Shown here: piece after piece, positions 8,870-18,035 of the stretch | How the letters are laid out: every line of letters begins with the position of its first letter | Position numbering within the stretch: position 1 is the stretch's first letter | Assembly (NCBI GenBank): GCA_903893785.1 | Contig: CAITNQ010000089.1 | Location: 1-50,127 of the forward strand | Source: an uncultured Gemmatimonadota bacterium | GTDB lineage: Bacteria > Latescibacterota > UBA2968 > UBA8231 | Length of the DNA: 50,127 nucleotides | Direction: 5' to 3' | Made by a program: the position numbers and the translations under genes | Notes under the pieces: generated by a model | The model's database searches: none | Told to the model about the DNA's origin: nothing | Seen by the model: the letters and a program-made list of their open reading frames with translations, nothing else

Positions 8870-10555
8870 ATGGCATCCGTCGAGTTCCACCTGCCCGACC
8901 TTGGCGAGAACATCAGCAGTGGCGACGTCGTCACCGTTCTGGTGGCACCGGGCGACACCATCACGCAGGACCAACCGGTCCTCGAACTGGAAACCGATAA
9001 GGCCGTCATCGAGGTACCGTCGCCGGTGGGCGGCGTCGTCACCCAGGTCCACGTGACCGCGGGGAGCAAAGCCGCTGTCGGGCAACTGATCATGACGCTG
9101 GAGAGCCGTGATGCAGCGCCGGGCCCAACGGCGACACCGGCGCCGTCGGCAGACCCGCCCTCCGCGCCGACCCCTGCCAGCACCGCCGGCGGAGTCGTCG
9201 AGTTCAGGCTGCCTGACCTGGGCGAGAACGTCGCCAGCGGCGACGTGGTCCAGGTACTGGTCAAAGTGGGCGAGCAAGTGGCCCAAGACCAGCCGGTGAT
9301 CGAACTGGAGACCGACAAGGCCGTGGTGGAGGTGCCGTCTCCAGCGGCCGGAACCGTGACCGAAGTGCACGTGCAGCCAGGGCAGAAAGCCTCGGTGGGC
9401 CAGGTCATCATCAGTCTGTCGACGGCCGACGCCGGAGCGGCGGCTGCGGCGGCAGCGAGGGCAACGGCGCCGACGGCCCGGACCGCACCGGCCGTGCCGG
9501 CACCTCCGGCCGCAGCGCCGGCCCAGCCCGCCGCGCCAACGCCCACTGCGGCGCCCGCCGCGCCGACCGGTGAACCGCGCGTGGCGACGCCGGCCGGGCA
9601 TGCGGGCGTCGGCCGCCCTCTGGTAGCCGCCGCGCCCTCGGTGCGACGGCTGGCTCGCGAGATCGGCGTGGACATCAACCACGTGGCGGGTACGGGCCCC
9701 GGCGGCAGGGTCTCTGCCGACGACGTGAAGGCGCATGCGCGCCGGCCGCCCGCAGCCGGGGCCACGCCAGCGGCGCCCACAGCGGTAGCTTCGGGGCCGG
9801 CTATCGCGCCGTCGGCTCCGGCTAGCAGCGGCCTGCCGGACTTCGCTCAGTGGGGCCAGGTGGAGCGCCAGCCGATGAGCAATGTGCGGCGCATCACCGC
9901 CGAGCGCCTTACCCAGGCGTGGACCCAGGTGCCGCAGGTCACGGTCTTCGACCAGGCTGATATCACCGAGCTGGAGCGCTGGCGCCGGGACAACGGCAAA
10001 CGAGTCGAAGCAGCGGGCGGCAAGCTGACGCCAACAGCGATCGCCCTGCGGGTGGTGGCAACAGCACTTCGCCGCTTCCCCGATTTCAACGCCAGCGTCG
10101 ACATGGCGCGCGCCGAACTAGTGTACAAGCAGTACTGCCACGTGGGCGTGGCGGTCGATACGGAGCGGGGCCTGTTGGTACCGGTGATTCGCCATGCCGA
10201 CCAGAAGTCGCTGGTGGAACTGGCGGTCGAGTTGTCGCAGGTGGCAGAGAAGGCCCGAGCGCGCAAGCTGTCGCCCGACGACATGCAGGGCGGGTGCTTC
10301 ACCATCAGCAACCTGGGATCCATCGGCAGCGTGGGGTTCACTCCCATCATCAACCCGCCCGAGGTGGCCATCTTGGGCTTGGCGCGCGCTACTCACCAGG
10401 CAGTGTACCGCGACGGCCAGTTCGTTCCCCGCCTGATACTGCCCGTGTCCCTGACCTTCGATCACCGCCTGATCGATGGCGCGGGGGGCGCGCGCTTCCT
10501 GCACTGGATCGTTCAGGCGCTGGAGAACCCCTTCTTCCTGCTCTTGGAGGGCTGA
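8870..10555 (+). CDS. aceF: Dihydrolipoamide acetyltransferase (PDH E2), two lipoyl domains
   Basis: E2 core of the pyruvate dehydrogenase complex, moving the acetyl group to CoA. Two N-terminal lipoyl domains (about 1-78 and 105-182), each with an ETDKAV motif whose lysines K44 and K150 are the lipoylation sites. They are joined by long Ala/Pro/Thr-rich swinging linkers. The peripheral-subunit-binding domain is at about 254-290 (PSVRRLAREIGVDINHVAG), then the catalytic domain with D531-H532-x3-D-G (DHRLIDG). 561 aa. It starts 83 nt after aceE. Two lipoyl domains plus a homodimeric E1 next door identify it as the pyruvate rather than the 2-oxoglutarate enzyme. Confidence 0.96.
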   Translation: MASVEFHLPDLGENISSGDVVTVLVAPGDTITQDQPVLELETDKAVIEVPSPVGGVVTQVHVTAGSKAAVGQLIMTLESRDAAPGPTATPAPSADPPSAPTPASTAGGVVEFRLPDLGENVASGDVVQVLVKVGEQVAQDQPVIELETDKAVVEVPSPAAGTVTEVHVQPGQKASVGQVIISLSTADAGAAAAAAARATAPTARTAPAVPAPPAAAPAQPAAPTPTAAPAAPTGEPRVATPAGHAGVGRPLVAAAPSVRRLAREIGVDINHVAGTGPGGRVSADDVKAHARRPPAAGATPAAPTAVASGPAIAPSAPASSGLPDFAQWGQVERQPMSNVRRITAERLTQAWTQVPQVTVFDQADITELERWRRDNGKRVEAAGGKLTPTAIALRVVATALRRFPDFNASVDMARAELVYKQYCHVGVAVDTERGLLVPVIRHADQKSLVELAVELSQVAEKARARKLSPDDMQGGCFTISNLGSIGSVGFTPIINPPEVAILGLARATHQAVYRDGQFVPRLILPVSLTFDHRLIDGAGGARFLHWIVQALENPFFLLLEG

Positions 10556-10594
10556 ACACCCGGGCCGGGGGCCCCAAACACCACGGAGGGCACG

Positions 10595-12007
10595 ATGGAG
10601 AAGACGCAGGTAGCGGTCATCGGGGCCGGGCCCGGTGGGTATGTGGCAGCGTTCCGGGCGGCTGATCTGGGGCTGCAGGTCACCCTCATCGATCCTGAGG
10701 CGGACCCGGGCGGCGTCTGCCTGTACCGCGGTTGTATCCCGTCGAAGGCCCTGCTGCACGTGGCGCGGCTGATCTCCGAAGCCCGCGAAGCTGAGGCGTG
10801 GGGGGTGCGCTTCGCCAAGCCCAAGGTCGATCTGGACCGGTTGAACGCCTGGAAAGATGGCGTGATAGCGCGCCTTACCGGCGGCCTGGGGCAGTTGGTC
10901 AAGGCGCGCCGCATCCGCTACCTGCGCGGCCGAGCGAAGTTGTCGGGGGCTCACGAAGCGGTGGTGACGCTTGCCGAAGGCGGCCAGACCGAGCTGCAGT
11001 TCGGGCACGCGATCCTGGCTACTGGTTCCCGGCCCGCGACGGTCCCGCTGTTCCCGACGGGCGACCCCCGCGTGCTGGACTCCAGCGGCGCTCTGGCGCT
11101 GGCCCAGGTGCCGCGCTCCCTGCTGGTGGTGGGTGGCGGCTATATCGGGCTCGAACTGGGGAGCGTGTACGCCGCCTTGGGGAGCCGGGTCTCGGTGGTC
11201 GAGATGACCGATGCGCTGATCGCGCCAGCCGACCGCGATCTGGTCAAGCCCCTGCAGGCCCGCTTGGGCGAGCTGTTCGCAGAAGTCCGCCTGAGCACCC
11301 AAGTAGTGGCCGTCCGGCCGGAGGCCAAGGGTCTGGAAGTTGACTTCCGCGGCCCCGACGGCGCTACCTCTACCCAGACCTATGCGTGCGTCCTGGTCTC
11401 TGTGGGTCGCCGCCCGAACAGCGAGGGGCTCGGATTGGAGCACACGCGGGTCGAGTGCGACGCGCGCGGGTTCATGGTCGTCGACAACCAACGCCGCACG
11501 GCCGAACCGAGCCTGTTCGCCATTGGCGATGTGATCGGTTCGGGGCTGGCGCACACGGCATCCCACGAAGGTATGGTGGCTGCTGAGGCCATTGCCGGGC
11601 ATCACGCCGTGTTCGAGCCCCAAGCGGTACCGGCCGTGGTGTTCACCGATCCGGAACTAGCCTGGTGCGGGCTGACGGAACAGGAAGCGCGCCGGCAGGG
11701 CCGCACTGTCAAGGTATCGCGTTTCCCCTGGGCTGCCTCGGGTCGAGCGACGACGCTGGCCCGCTCCGAGGGTTTGACGAAGCTCGTCATCGAGCCAGGG
11801 ACGGATCGCGTCCTGGGCGTGGGCGTTGTCGGCCCCGGGGCCGGCGAACTCATCGCTGAAGGAGTGCTGGCCATCGAGATGGGAGCCGTGGCCCGGGACC
11901 TGAGCCTGTGTATCCATCCGCACCCGACCCTTTCCGAGACCGTGATGGAGGCTGCGGAGGTGTACTTCGGGCAGAGCCCGCATCTGTTCGCCCCACGACG
12001 GCCCTGA
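10595..12007 (+). CDS. lpd: Dihydrolipoamide dehydrogenase (E3)
   Basis: Flavoprotein that reoxidises dihydrolipoamide on E2 with NAD+. 470 aa. N-terminal FAD-binding motif VIGAGPGGYVAAFRAADLG; redox-active disulfide C42/C47 in GGVCLYRGCIPSK; NAD-binding VVGGGYIGLELGSVYAALG; C-terminal active-site base in HPHPTLSE (HAHPTLSE in most relatives). A GGAGGG ribosome site ends 5 nt before the ATG. It lies 39 nt after aceF, completing the PDH operon. It may also serve other 2-oxoacid complexes or a glycine cleavage system, since no second lpd is visible. Confidence 0.97.
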   Translation: MEKTQVAVIGAGPGGYVAAFRAADLGLQVTLIDPEADPGGVCLYRGCIPSKALLHVARLISEAREAEAWGVRFAKPKVDLDRLNAWKDGVIARLTGGLGQLVKARRIRYLRGRAKLSGAHEAVVTLAEGGQTELQFGHAILATGSRPATVPLFPTGDPRVLDSSGALALAQVPRSLLVVGGGYIGLELGSVYAALGSRVSVVEMTDALIAPADRDLVKPLQARLGELFAEVRLSTQVVAVRPEAKGLEVDFRGPDGATSTQTYACVLVSVGRRPNSEGLGLEHTRVECDARGFMVVDNQRRTAEPSLFAIGDVIGSGLAHTASHEGMVAAEAIAGHHAVFEPQAVPAVVFTDPELAWCGLTEQEARRQGRTVKVSRFPWAASGRATTLARSEGLTKLVIEPGTDRVLGVGVVGPGAGELIAEGVLAIEMGAVARDLSLCIHPHPTLSETVMEAAEVYFGQSPHLFAPRRP

Positions 12008-12242
12008 GCTACCGGCCACCGGAAGCTATTGCCGCCTCGGGTCGATTCTTCCCATGAAGGTCTTTCCTGTCGCCGTCGGCCCGCGGGCCCGGCGGCGGCT
12101 GGCTTGGGTCGTATGGCCATGCTCGCCAGAGGGATAGGGGCCACTGGCAGCGCCGGGAGTAACAGGCGCGGGTTTTGCTGTGGCTGTCGCTGCAGATGGC
12201 CCTTGCACCGCCTCGTTGACGACCGGCACAGCGACCTGACCC

Positions 12243-12470
12243 ATGACCGACTCGCCCGTCTCGCCCCAACTGAACCGGCAGCTGGACCAGCTGACCCGCG
12301 ATATCCGCTCGGGCTTGGCCCAAGTGCGCCGCCATCTGCGGGAGTTGGAGCAGGTCGAACGCACGGGTCTGGACCCGGCCGCGGCGCGCCCGCGGTTCGC
12401 CGCCCTGCTGGGCCAAGCCATGGCTGCACCCAACGACACCCACCCGCAACCGGCCACGCCGACGGACTGA
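12243..12470 (+). CDS. Small hypothetical helical protein (75 aa)
   Basis: Not recognised. The frame encodes a hydrophilic protein with one long amphipathic, coiled-coil-like helix (LNRQLDQLTRDIRSGLAQVR and onward to about residue 40) and a low-complexity tail. It ends 43 nt before the transglycosylase gene on the same strand. No good ribosome site precedes the ATG, so expression is uncertain. It is not XseB, whose helical hairpin motifs are absent. The 235 bp before it (12008-12242) hold no other gene I can support. Confidence 0.45.
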   Translation: MTDSPVSPQLNRQLDQLTRDIRSGLAQVRRHLRELEQVERTGLDPAAARPRFAALLGQAMAAPNDTHPQPATPTD

Positions 12471-12513
12471 GTCAACGCCCCTGTCGGGCGCCGCACAGCG
12501 GGGACGACGGCCA

Positions 12514-14661
12514 ATGCGGCGCACGCTGATCCTGTCGCTGGGCGACCTGATTCTGGCCGGCGGACTAGCGACGCTGGCACTCCACCCACGATTCGAGGCA
12601 GCAGCGCCCCCATTGCCCCCCCTGCCGCACCTGCGGGGGCGGGTGAACGCCGCGGTCTGCGGTCCGGCCGACGAATCGATAGCCAAGCTTGACTATCCCG
12701 GCGCGTCGCGCTGGCTGACGGCAGCAGCCTCGACCGATTCCGTCTGCGCCACCCGGCAGGAATACCAACGGGCTCGGTGCGAGCTGGAAACCGGCCAGGC
12801 AGCCACGGCAGGCCGCCGTCTGGTGCGGCTGCAGGGCGCGGACCCCCGTTTGGAGGACTACCGGCGACTGTGGCTGGCGCGGGCCATGGCGCAGACCGGA
12901 GAGGTAGCCGCCGCCGACCGGCTGGCGGACTCGCTGGCCATGGTGGCGACCAGCCCGGCGGTCCGTCTGGAGGCGGCGATGCTGCGGGCGGAATGGCTGA
13001 CTGCCGACGGTCGGCACCGGCAGGCCGTGGCTGCATACCAGACGCTCCGGCGCCAGCGGCCCACCGATGCCACGGTACTGCGGCAACTGGCGATCGCCCA
13101 ACGGGCGGCCGGCGACCGCACCGGCGCGGCCGCCAGCTGGCTGCAGTTGGCCCGGCAGCACGCCGCCAAACCCGAGGCACTGGAAGCCATCCAGCAGCTG
13201 CCGGCAGGGTCTTCGCCCGCGGTCGACAGTGTCAGGGCCGCCGTCTTCACCGCTCATCGGCAGTTCCCCGCCGCCGCGACGGAGTACCGTCGCCTTCTGC
13301 GCCGATGGCCACGCGATGCCCGGGCCGGCGAATGGTGGTGCGGTCTGGGCGCCGCTTGCCTGGCGGCCGGTCAGCTCGATCAGGCCTCGGCGGCCCTGTC
13401 CCAGGCGTACCCTGCCCGCGGTTACGCGCCCGCCCTCTTCTACCAGGGGCGCCTGGCGGTACGCCGCGATCGCGACCAGGCGGCCCTTGATGCCTACCTC
13501 GAGATGAGCTCCAAAGCCCCCAAGCACCCCCTGACACCGGAGGCCCTGTGGCAGGCCGGACGGACGGCCGAGCGTCTCGGCCAGTACGAGATCGCGGCGC
13601 GCGCGTACCAGCGCCTGCACCGCGACTACCCCGACCACGAACACGCCGGTGAGGCGGCCTGGTGCATTGGTTTCGCGGCCTACTGCCGCGGAGCCTTCGG
13701 CGAAGCCGAAGCCGCCTTCGCCGGTGCCGCCGCCGACGGCGGCCCCGGTTACCTGGTTGACCAGAATCTATACTGGGAAGGCAAGGCAGCCGAGCGATGC
13801 GGCGATGCGACGCGCGCCGCCGAGCGGTACCGCCAGGCAGCCCAGGGATTCCCCCGCTCGTACTACGCGGCTCGAGCCGTGGCCCGCGGCTACCCGGCGC
13901 CGGCGGTAACCGGCCGAGCCACAGCCGACGATGACCGAGCCGCAGCCGGGGCCGGATTCCAGGCCGCCCTGGCCGCCGCCGCCGCCCTGCGCGAATTGGG
14001 CGACGTGGCCGCGGCTCAGCGCGAGACCCGGCTACTGGAGGAAAGCGCCGGGCCTGACACCGGTCGCCTGCGCCTGTTGCGCGACCAGTACGAACGCTTC
14101 GGCTGGTACGACCTGGCCCTGAAGGTCGCCGGGCGCGTCTGGAACAGCGTCGAGGCGCGGCCGGCCGACCTCAGCCCCGCGTACCCGGATTACTACTGGA
14201 GGGAGGCGTCAGAGGCGGCCGCAGAGGCGGGCATCGACGCCTTCCTGGTGCTCGCTGTGGTGCGCCAGGAAAGCTCGTTCGCGCCGGACGCCCGTTCCAG
14301 CGCCGGGGCTGTGGGCTTGATGCAGCTCCTGCCGGAGACCGGTGCGGCAGTGGCGCGGCAGGTCGGTATGCCGGGTTTCGAGGCCTCGCAGTTGACTGAA
14401 CCCGGTCCGGCCCTGCGCCTGGGGGCGCGCTACCTGCAGCAGCAACTGCAGGCCTTTGGCGGTAGCCAGGGACGCCTGAGTATGCAGCTGGCCCTGTCCG
14501 CGTACAACGCTGGCCCCCACAATGCTCGCCGGTGGGCGGACCAGCTGCCCTTGGACGACGACGATGTGTTCGTCGAGAAGATCCCTTTCGCCGAGACCCG
14601 CTCGTACGTCAAGCTGGTCCTGCGCAATTACTCCATCTACAGGGCATTGGCCGATGTCTGA
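12514..14661 (+). CDS. slt: Soluble lytic murein transglycosylase with TPR-like superhelix
   Basis: Periplasmic peptidoglycan lytic transglycosylase cleaving MurNAc-GlcNAc bonds to 1,6-anhydro products. 715 aa. The N-terminal hydrophobic stretch (residues 4-24) is a signal peptide or anchor. Residues about 50-540 are Ala-rich helical repeats of TPR/Slt70 superhelix type. The C-terminal SLT domain begins near 575, with catalytic E586 in VVRQESSFAPDA, then GAVGLMQLLPETG, LRLGARYL, ALSAYNAGPHNARRW and the terminal IPFAETRSYVKLVLRNYSIY. Typical of Slt70/YjbJ-type enzymes. It overlaps the next gene by 8 nt. Confidence 0.93.
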   Translation: MRRTLILSLGDLILAGGLATLALHPRFEAAAPPLPPLPHLRGRVNAAVCGPADESIAKLDYPGASRWLTAAASTDSVCATRQEYQRARCELETGQAATAGRRLVRLQGADPRLEDYRRLWLARAMAQTGEVAAADRLADSLAMVATSPAVRLEAAMLRAEWLTADGRHRQAVAAYQTLRRQRPTDATVLRQLAIAQRAAGDRTGAAASWLQLARQHAAKPEALEAIQQLPAGSSPAVDSVRAAVFTAHRQFPAAATEYRRLLRRWPRDARAGEWWCGLGAACLAAGQLDQASAALSQAYPARGYAPALFYQGRLAVRRDRDQAALDAYLEMSSKAPKHPLTPEALWQAGRTAERLGQYEIAARAYQRLHRDYPDHEHAGEAAWCIGFAAYCRGAFGEAEAAFAGAAADGGPGYLVDQNLYWEGKAAERCGDATRAAERYRQAAQGFPRSYYAARAVARGYPAPAVTGRATADDDRAAAGAGFQAALAAAAALRELGDVAAAQRETRLLEESAGPDTGRLRLLRDQYERFGWYDLALKVAGRVWNSVEARPADLSPAYPDYYWREASEAAAEAGIDAFLVLAVVRQESSFAPDARSSAGAVGLMQLLPETGAAVARQVGMPGFEASQLTEPGPALRLGARYLQQQLQAFGGSQGRLSMQLALSAYNAGPHNARRWADQLPLDDDDVFVEKIPFAETRSYVKLVLRNYSIYRALADV

Positions 14662-14884
14662 TCCATCTGCAGGTCCGCCAGACCCGGGGCGGCGGGGGCG
14701 CCGCCTTGAGGATGTGTTCATCATCCTCTGCATCTTCAGCCTCTGGCCAACGGTGCTGCGCTGGCAGCACCCAGCAGTCGAGTATGTCCTGTACCTGGCG
14801 TTGGCGGGCCTGGTCTACATCCTCTTCCGCCGCATCCGCCGCTTCCAGCGGGCCCGCGACGAGTTCCGGCGTCTTTCGCGATGA
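14654..14884 (+). CDS. Small two-helix membrane protein
   Basis: 76 aa, starting inside the slt stop region (8-nt overlap), so probably translationally coupled to slt. A polar Gly/Pro/Arg-rich N-terminus is followed by two hydrophobic helices (DVFIILCIFSLWPTVL and VEYVLYLALAGLVYILF) and a strongly basic C-terminus (RRIRRFQRARDEFRRLSR), suggesting both ends are cytoplasmic. No family recognised. Function unknown; the coupling hints at a cell-envelope role. Confidence 0.72.
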   Translation: MSDPSAGPPDPGRRGRRLEDVFIILCIFSLWPTVLRWQHPAVEYVLYLALAGLVYILFRRIRRFQRARDEFRRLSR

Positions 14885-14969
14885 CGGCTAGCGCCCGGCC
14901 GCGCCGTGGCCAACAGAGCCCGCGGCGTCGCCGACAGCCGACGGATGGCCTCAGTTGCCCGCGACGGTA

Positions 14970-14988
14970 GCACCGGCGTTGGCGGTGC
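14970..14988. terminator. Hairpin between convergent genes (slt operon and DedA)
   Basis: GCACCG, 7-nt loop, CGGTGC: a perfect 6-bp stem in the 146-bp gap between a plus-strand and a minus-strand gene. No T-tract. Candidate bidirectional 3'-end structure. Confidence 0.35.
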
Positions 14989-15030
14989 ACCCCGGGCCAC
15001 GGTAATGCCAGCGCCCCGACGGCCCAGGTG

Positions 15031-15696
15031 TCACGCCGGCGGCCGCGTCTTGGCCAGGCGGGCCCGCGCTATTTCCACCACTATGGGCAGGACCGACAGG
15101 CCGATGATGGCGAAGACGACGATGGAGAAGTTCCGCCGCACGAGCTCGAGGTTGCCGAAGGCCCGACCGCCCAGAAGGAACAGCGTGACCCACAGGACGC
15201 CGCCGATCACGTTGTAGGCGAAGAAACGGCTGTACGCCATGGTGCCCACGCCGGCCACAAACGGGGCGAAGGTGCGCACGATGGGCACGAAACGGGCGAT
15301 AATGATCGTCTTGCCGCCGTGCCGCTCGTAGAATCGGTGGGTTCGCTCCAGGTGTTCGCGGTTCAGCAGGCGTGACCCGGAGTGACTGAAGACCCGGGGC
15401 CCCAGGCGGGCACCGATCCAGTAGTTGACCGTGTCGCCGAGCACGGCTGCCAGGCACAGCAGCACGTAGACCGTGTCCAGCCGCAGCGATCCAAGCGCCG
15501 TGATCGCGCCAACCGCGAACAGGAGGGAGTCGCCCGGCAGGAAGGGCGTCACCACCAGGCCGGTCTCGCAGAACACCACCAGGAACAGCAGCGCGTAGGA
15601 CCAACCGCCAGCGGCACGGACAATCGCGTCCAGGTGGCGGTCCAGGTGCACGAACAGGTCGACGACGTAGGCAAGCTGGGCGATCACCGCGTCCAT
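15031..15696 (-). CDS. DedA/VTT-family membrane protein
   Basis: Polytopic inner-membrane protein of the DedA (SNARE-associated/VTT) family, implicated in undecaprenyl-phosphate or phospholipid flipping and proton-motive-force maintenance. Motifs: FCETGLVVTPFLPGDSLLF, the G-x4-Y-x-G-x3-G region (GDTVNYWIGARLG), and FIPIVRTFAPFVAG-type segment (RFVPIVRTFAPFVAGVG) with its essential arginine. 221 aa from the ATG at 15696, which aligns with DedA starts; a GTG four codons upstream (15708) is an alternative. It lies 54 nt downstream of mutY in the same transcription unit. Confidence 0.9.
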   Translation of the reverse strand: MDAVIAQLAYVVDLFVHLDRHLDAIVRAAGGWSYALLFLVVFCETGLVVTPFLPGDSLLFAVGAITALGSLRLDTVYVLLCLAAVLGDTVNYWIGARLGPRVFSHSGSRLLNREHLERTHRFYERHGGKTIIIARFVPIVRTFAPFVAGVGTMAYSRFFAYNVIGGVLWVTLFLLGGRAFGNLELVRRNFSIVVFAIIGLSVLPIVVEIARARLAKTRPPA

Positions 15697-15750
15697 AGGC
15701 TCCGTCACCGCTGGCGAAGAGGGTGGTAGTGGCTGCGGCCGCGGCGGCGA

Positions 15751-16950
15751 TCAATGGCCGCCACGGTGGCGTGATGGGGGCCGGACCGGCGGGTGCACAC
15801 CCCCCTGCTGGGCCACCAGGTACTCGATGATCCGGCGGTCGCTGCGCGGCATGGCAAAGGCGCCCAGGTCCGCCGGAGCCACCCACTGCCAGGCGGCGCA
15901 CGCCAGCGTGCGCGGCGTGCCGCGGCCGGACCACGCGCTGAAGGCATGCAGCGTAATGCGGAAATGGGTGTACGCGTGATCGACGCTGGCCACCTCAGGG
16001 CCGACCGTGATGTTCAGGCCCAGTTCCTCGCGGATCTCCCGCCGCAGGCACGCCTCCAACGTTTCGCCGGGCTCCTGCTTGCCGCCGGGGAACTCCCACA
16101 GGCCACCCAGCATGCCGCCGGCCGGTCGCTGGGCCAGGAGCAGCCGGTCGCCACGCCAGATCATGCCGGCGGTAACCTGCAGATGCGGTCCGGGACGCCG
16201 CGGCCGACGCTGGGGCACGGCCGTCGGGTCAGCGCCCGCAGCCCGCACCCGGCACCACAGGCCAACGGGGCACCCATCGCAGCGGGGCGCCGCAGGGAGG
16301 CACACCCGAGCCCCCAACTCCATCAGCGCCTGGTTGAAGTCACCGGCGCGCCCCCGGACCAATAGCCTTTCCCCGGCCTCGATGAGGCGCTGCCGCACGC
16401 TCTGACGCGTCGGCAGGTCGGTGACCAGCAGCAGACGGCAGAGCACCCGGCTGACATTACCGTCCAGGACCACGTGGTCCCGATCGAAAGCAATGCTGCT
16501 GACCGCCGCCGCCGTGTACGGCCCCACCCCCGGAAGCGCCAGCAGTCCATCGCGCGTCGTCGGCAGGGCCCCGCCGTGGTCAGCCATGACCTGCCGCGCC
16601 GCCCCGTGCAGCTGGCGCGCGCGGGCATAGTAACCGAGCCCCTCCCACGCCTTCAAGACCTCAGCGTCAGCCGCCGCCGCCAGGTCTGCCAGCGTCGGGA
16701 AACGGTCCAGGAAGCGCGTGTAGAAAGCCTCCATCTGCCCCACGCGCGTCTGCTGCAGCATCACCTCCGAGATCCAGATCCGGTACGGATCGCGGGTCTG
16801 CCGCCAGGGCAGATCCCGTCCGTGGGCGTCATACCAATCCAGCAGCGCCCGACCGAAGGCGGCCGTCTCGGCGGCGCCATCCAGGGGATCGCGGCACGCG
16901 CCTGCGGGGCCGCCGTGGCCGACCTTTTCGCCGGCAGCGGAACCCGTCAC
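15751..16950 (-). CDS. mutY: A/G-specific adenine DNA glycosylase
   Basis: Removes adenine mispaired with 8-oxoguanine or G. 399 aa. HhH-GPD domain with catalytic E62 (ISEVMLQQT) and D163 (VLDGNVSRVL), helix-hairpin-helix LPGVGPYTA, and a [4Fe-4S] cluster C217-x6-C224-x2-C227-x5-C233. The C-terminal MutT-like 8-oxoG-sensing domain includes GGLWEFPGGKQEPGE and REIREELG (a Nudix-box-like segment). The frame is open upstream into the preceding gene; the GTG at 16950 is chosen because it overlaps the upstream stop as GTGA and follows a GGGGGG-type ribosome site. Translation is therefore coupled to the dehydrogenase gene. Confidence 0.94.
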   Translation of the reverse strand: MTGSAAGEKVGHGGPAGACRDPLDGAAETAAFGRALLDWYDAHGRDLPWRQTRDPYRIWISEVMLQQTRVGQMEAFYTRFLDRFPTLADLAAAADAEVLKAWEGLGYYARARQLHGAARQVMADHGGALPTTRDGLLALPGVGPYTAAAVSSIAFDRDHVVLDGNVSRVLCRLLLVTDLPTRQSVRQRLIEAGERLLVRGRAGDFNQALMELGARVCLPAAPRCDGCPVGLWCRVRAAGADPTAVPQRRPRRPGPHLQVTAGMIWRGDRLLLAQRPAGGMLGGLWEFPGGKQEPGETLEACLRREIREELGLNITVGPEVASVDHAYTHFRITLHAFSAWSGRGTPRTLACAAWQWVAPADLGAFAMPRSDRRIIEYLVAQQGGVHPPVRPPSRHRGGH

Positions 16951-18035
16951 GCCCCCCTGCCAACGGCGGCGGCAATGGCATCGCCGACAGCCGCCGTCGA
17001 CATCGCGCCGCCCAGGTCCGGGGTGCCATTGCCCGGCACGCTCATGACCTGGCCCACTGCCGCGCGAATCGCCCCGGCGCCCCATGCCGCACGTTCGTCC
17101 TGATGCCGTTCGGCCAGCCACTGGAGCATCATCGCAGCCGACAGCACCGCAGCCACCGGGTTGCAGACGCCCTTCCCTGCCAGGTCAGGAGCCGTGCCGT
17201 GGGAGGGTTGGAAGACGGCGGTCTGGTCGCCGATGTCTGCAGACGGCGCCATTCCCATACCTCCCACGAGCCCGGCGGCGAGGTCCGAGATGATGTCACC
17301 GTACATGTTCTCCATCACCAGCACGTCGAAGGACTGGGGCCGCTGCACCATGTACAGTGCCAGAGCATCGATGTAGGCGTGCTCGGCAACGACGTCTCCG
17401 AAGTCAGCCGCTACCTCGTCGAACACCCGCCGGAAAAACGCCATCGAGCGGAAGATGTTGGCCTTGTCCACGCAGGTGACCTTCATCGGCTGGCGGCGGC
17501 GGGCCCGCGCCAACCCGAAGGCGTACCGCGATACGCGTTCAGTGCCGCGACGCGTGATCACCATGGAGTCGACGGCGAGTTCACCCCGCAACTCGATACC
17601 GCCGTTCATGGAGGCGAACAGGCCCTCGACGTTCTCCCGCAGGATCACCAGGTCGATGCTCCCCGGCGCCGCTCCCTTGAGCGGGCTGTGCTCGCTGGCA
17701 TACAGGTAGATGGGCCGCACGCCGGCGTACAAGTCAAGCTGGAACCGCAGGTCCACCTGCGGCTTCATCTCGGTGCCGTCCGGCCAGCGCACGTGGGGCA
17801 GCCCCATGGCGCCGAGCAGGACGGCGTCTGCATCGCGGCAGGCCTGCAGGGTGTCCGCGGGCAGCGGGTTGCCCTGCGCCAGGAAGCAGCCGGCCCCACA
17901 GGGGTACTCGGCCCACTCCCAAGCCGGCCCGCCGGCGCGCCCGACGGCTTCCAGGGCCTTGAGCGCTTCCGCCACTACCTCCGGGCCGATGCCGTCCCCT
18001 TTGAGTACAGCGACGCGGTACGGCCTCAGCTCCAC
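16947..18035 (-). CDS. Isopropylmalate/isocitrate/tartrate dehydrogenase-family protein
   Basis: NAD(P)-dependent beta-decarboxylating dehydrogenase of the IPMDH/IDH/tartrate DH family, oxidising a malate-type 2-hydroxyacid with loss of CO2. 362 aa from the GTG at 18035, which overlaps the upstream stop by 10 nt. Family motifs: LKGDGIGPEVV, LGAMGLPHVRWPDGTE, LRENVEGLFAS, CVDKANIF with the catalytic Lys, ENMYGDIISDLAAGLVGG (metal-binding Asp), and the NAD-binding QPSHGTAPDLAGKGVCNPVA. Residues after the first substrate loop differ from canonical LeuB, and leuC/leuD are absent. Coupling to an enolase-superfamily gene points to sugar- or hydroxy-acid catabolism rather than leucine synthesis (inference). 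Confidence 0.85.
   Translation of the reverse strand: MELRPYRVAVLKGDGIGPEVVAEALKALEAVGRAGGPAWEWAEYPCGAGCFLAQGNPLPADTLQACRDADAVLLGAMGLPHVRWPDGTEMKPQVDLRFQLDLYAGVRPIYLYASEHSPLKGAAPGSIDLVILRENVEGLFASMNGGIELRGELAVDSMVITRRGTERVSRYAFGLARARRRQPMKVTCVDKANIFRSMAFFRRVFDEVAADFGDVVAEHAYIDALALYMVQRPQSFDVLVMENMYGDIISDLAAGLVGGMGMAPSADIGDQTAVFQPSHGTAPDLAGKGVCNPVAAVLSAAMMLQWLAERHQDERAAWGAGAIRAAVGQVMSVPGNGTPDLGGAMSTAAVGDAIAAAVGRGA

Noticed and set aside
10118..11623. 501-codon minus-strand frame opposite aceF/lpd
   Set aside because: Shadow of the intact lpd and aceF reading frames.
12243..12470. Exonuclease VII small subunit (XseB) as identity of the 75-aa protein
   Set aside because: Size fits, but the XseB helix motifs are absent and no xseA is near.
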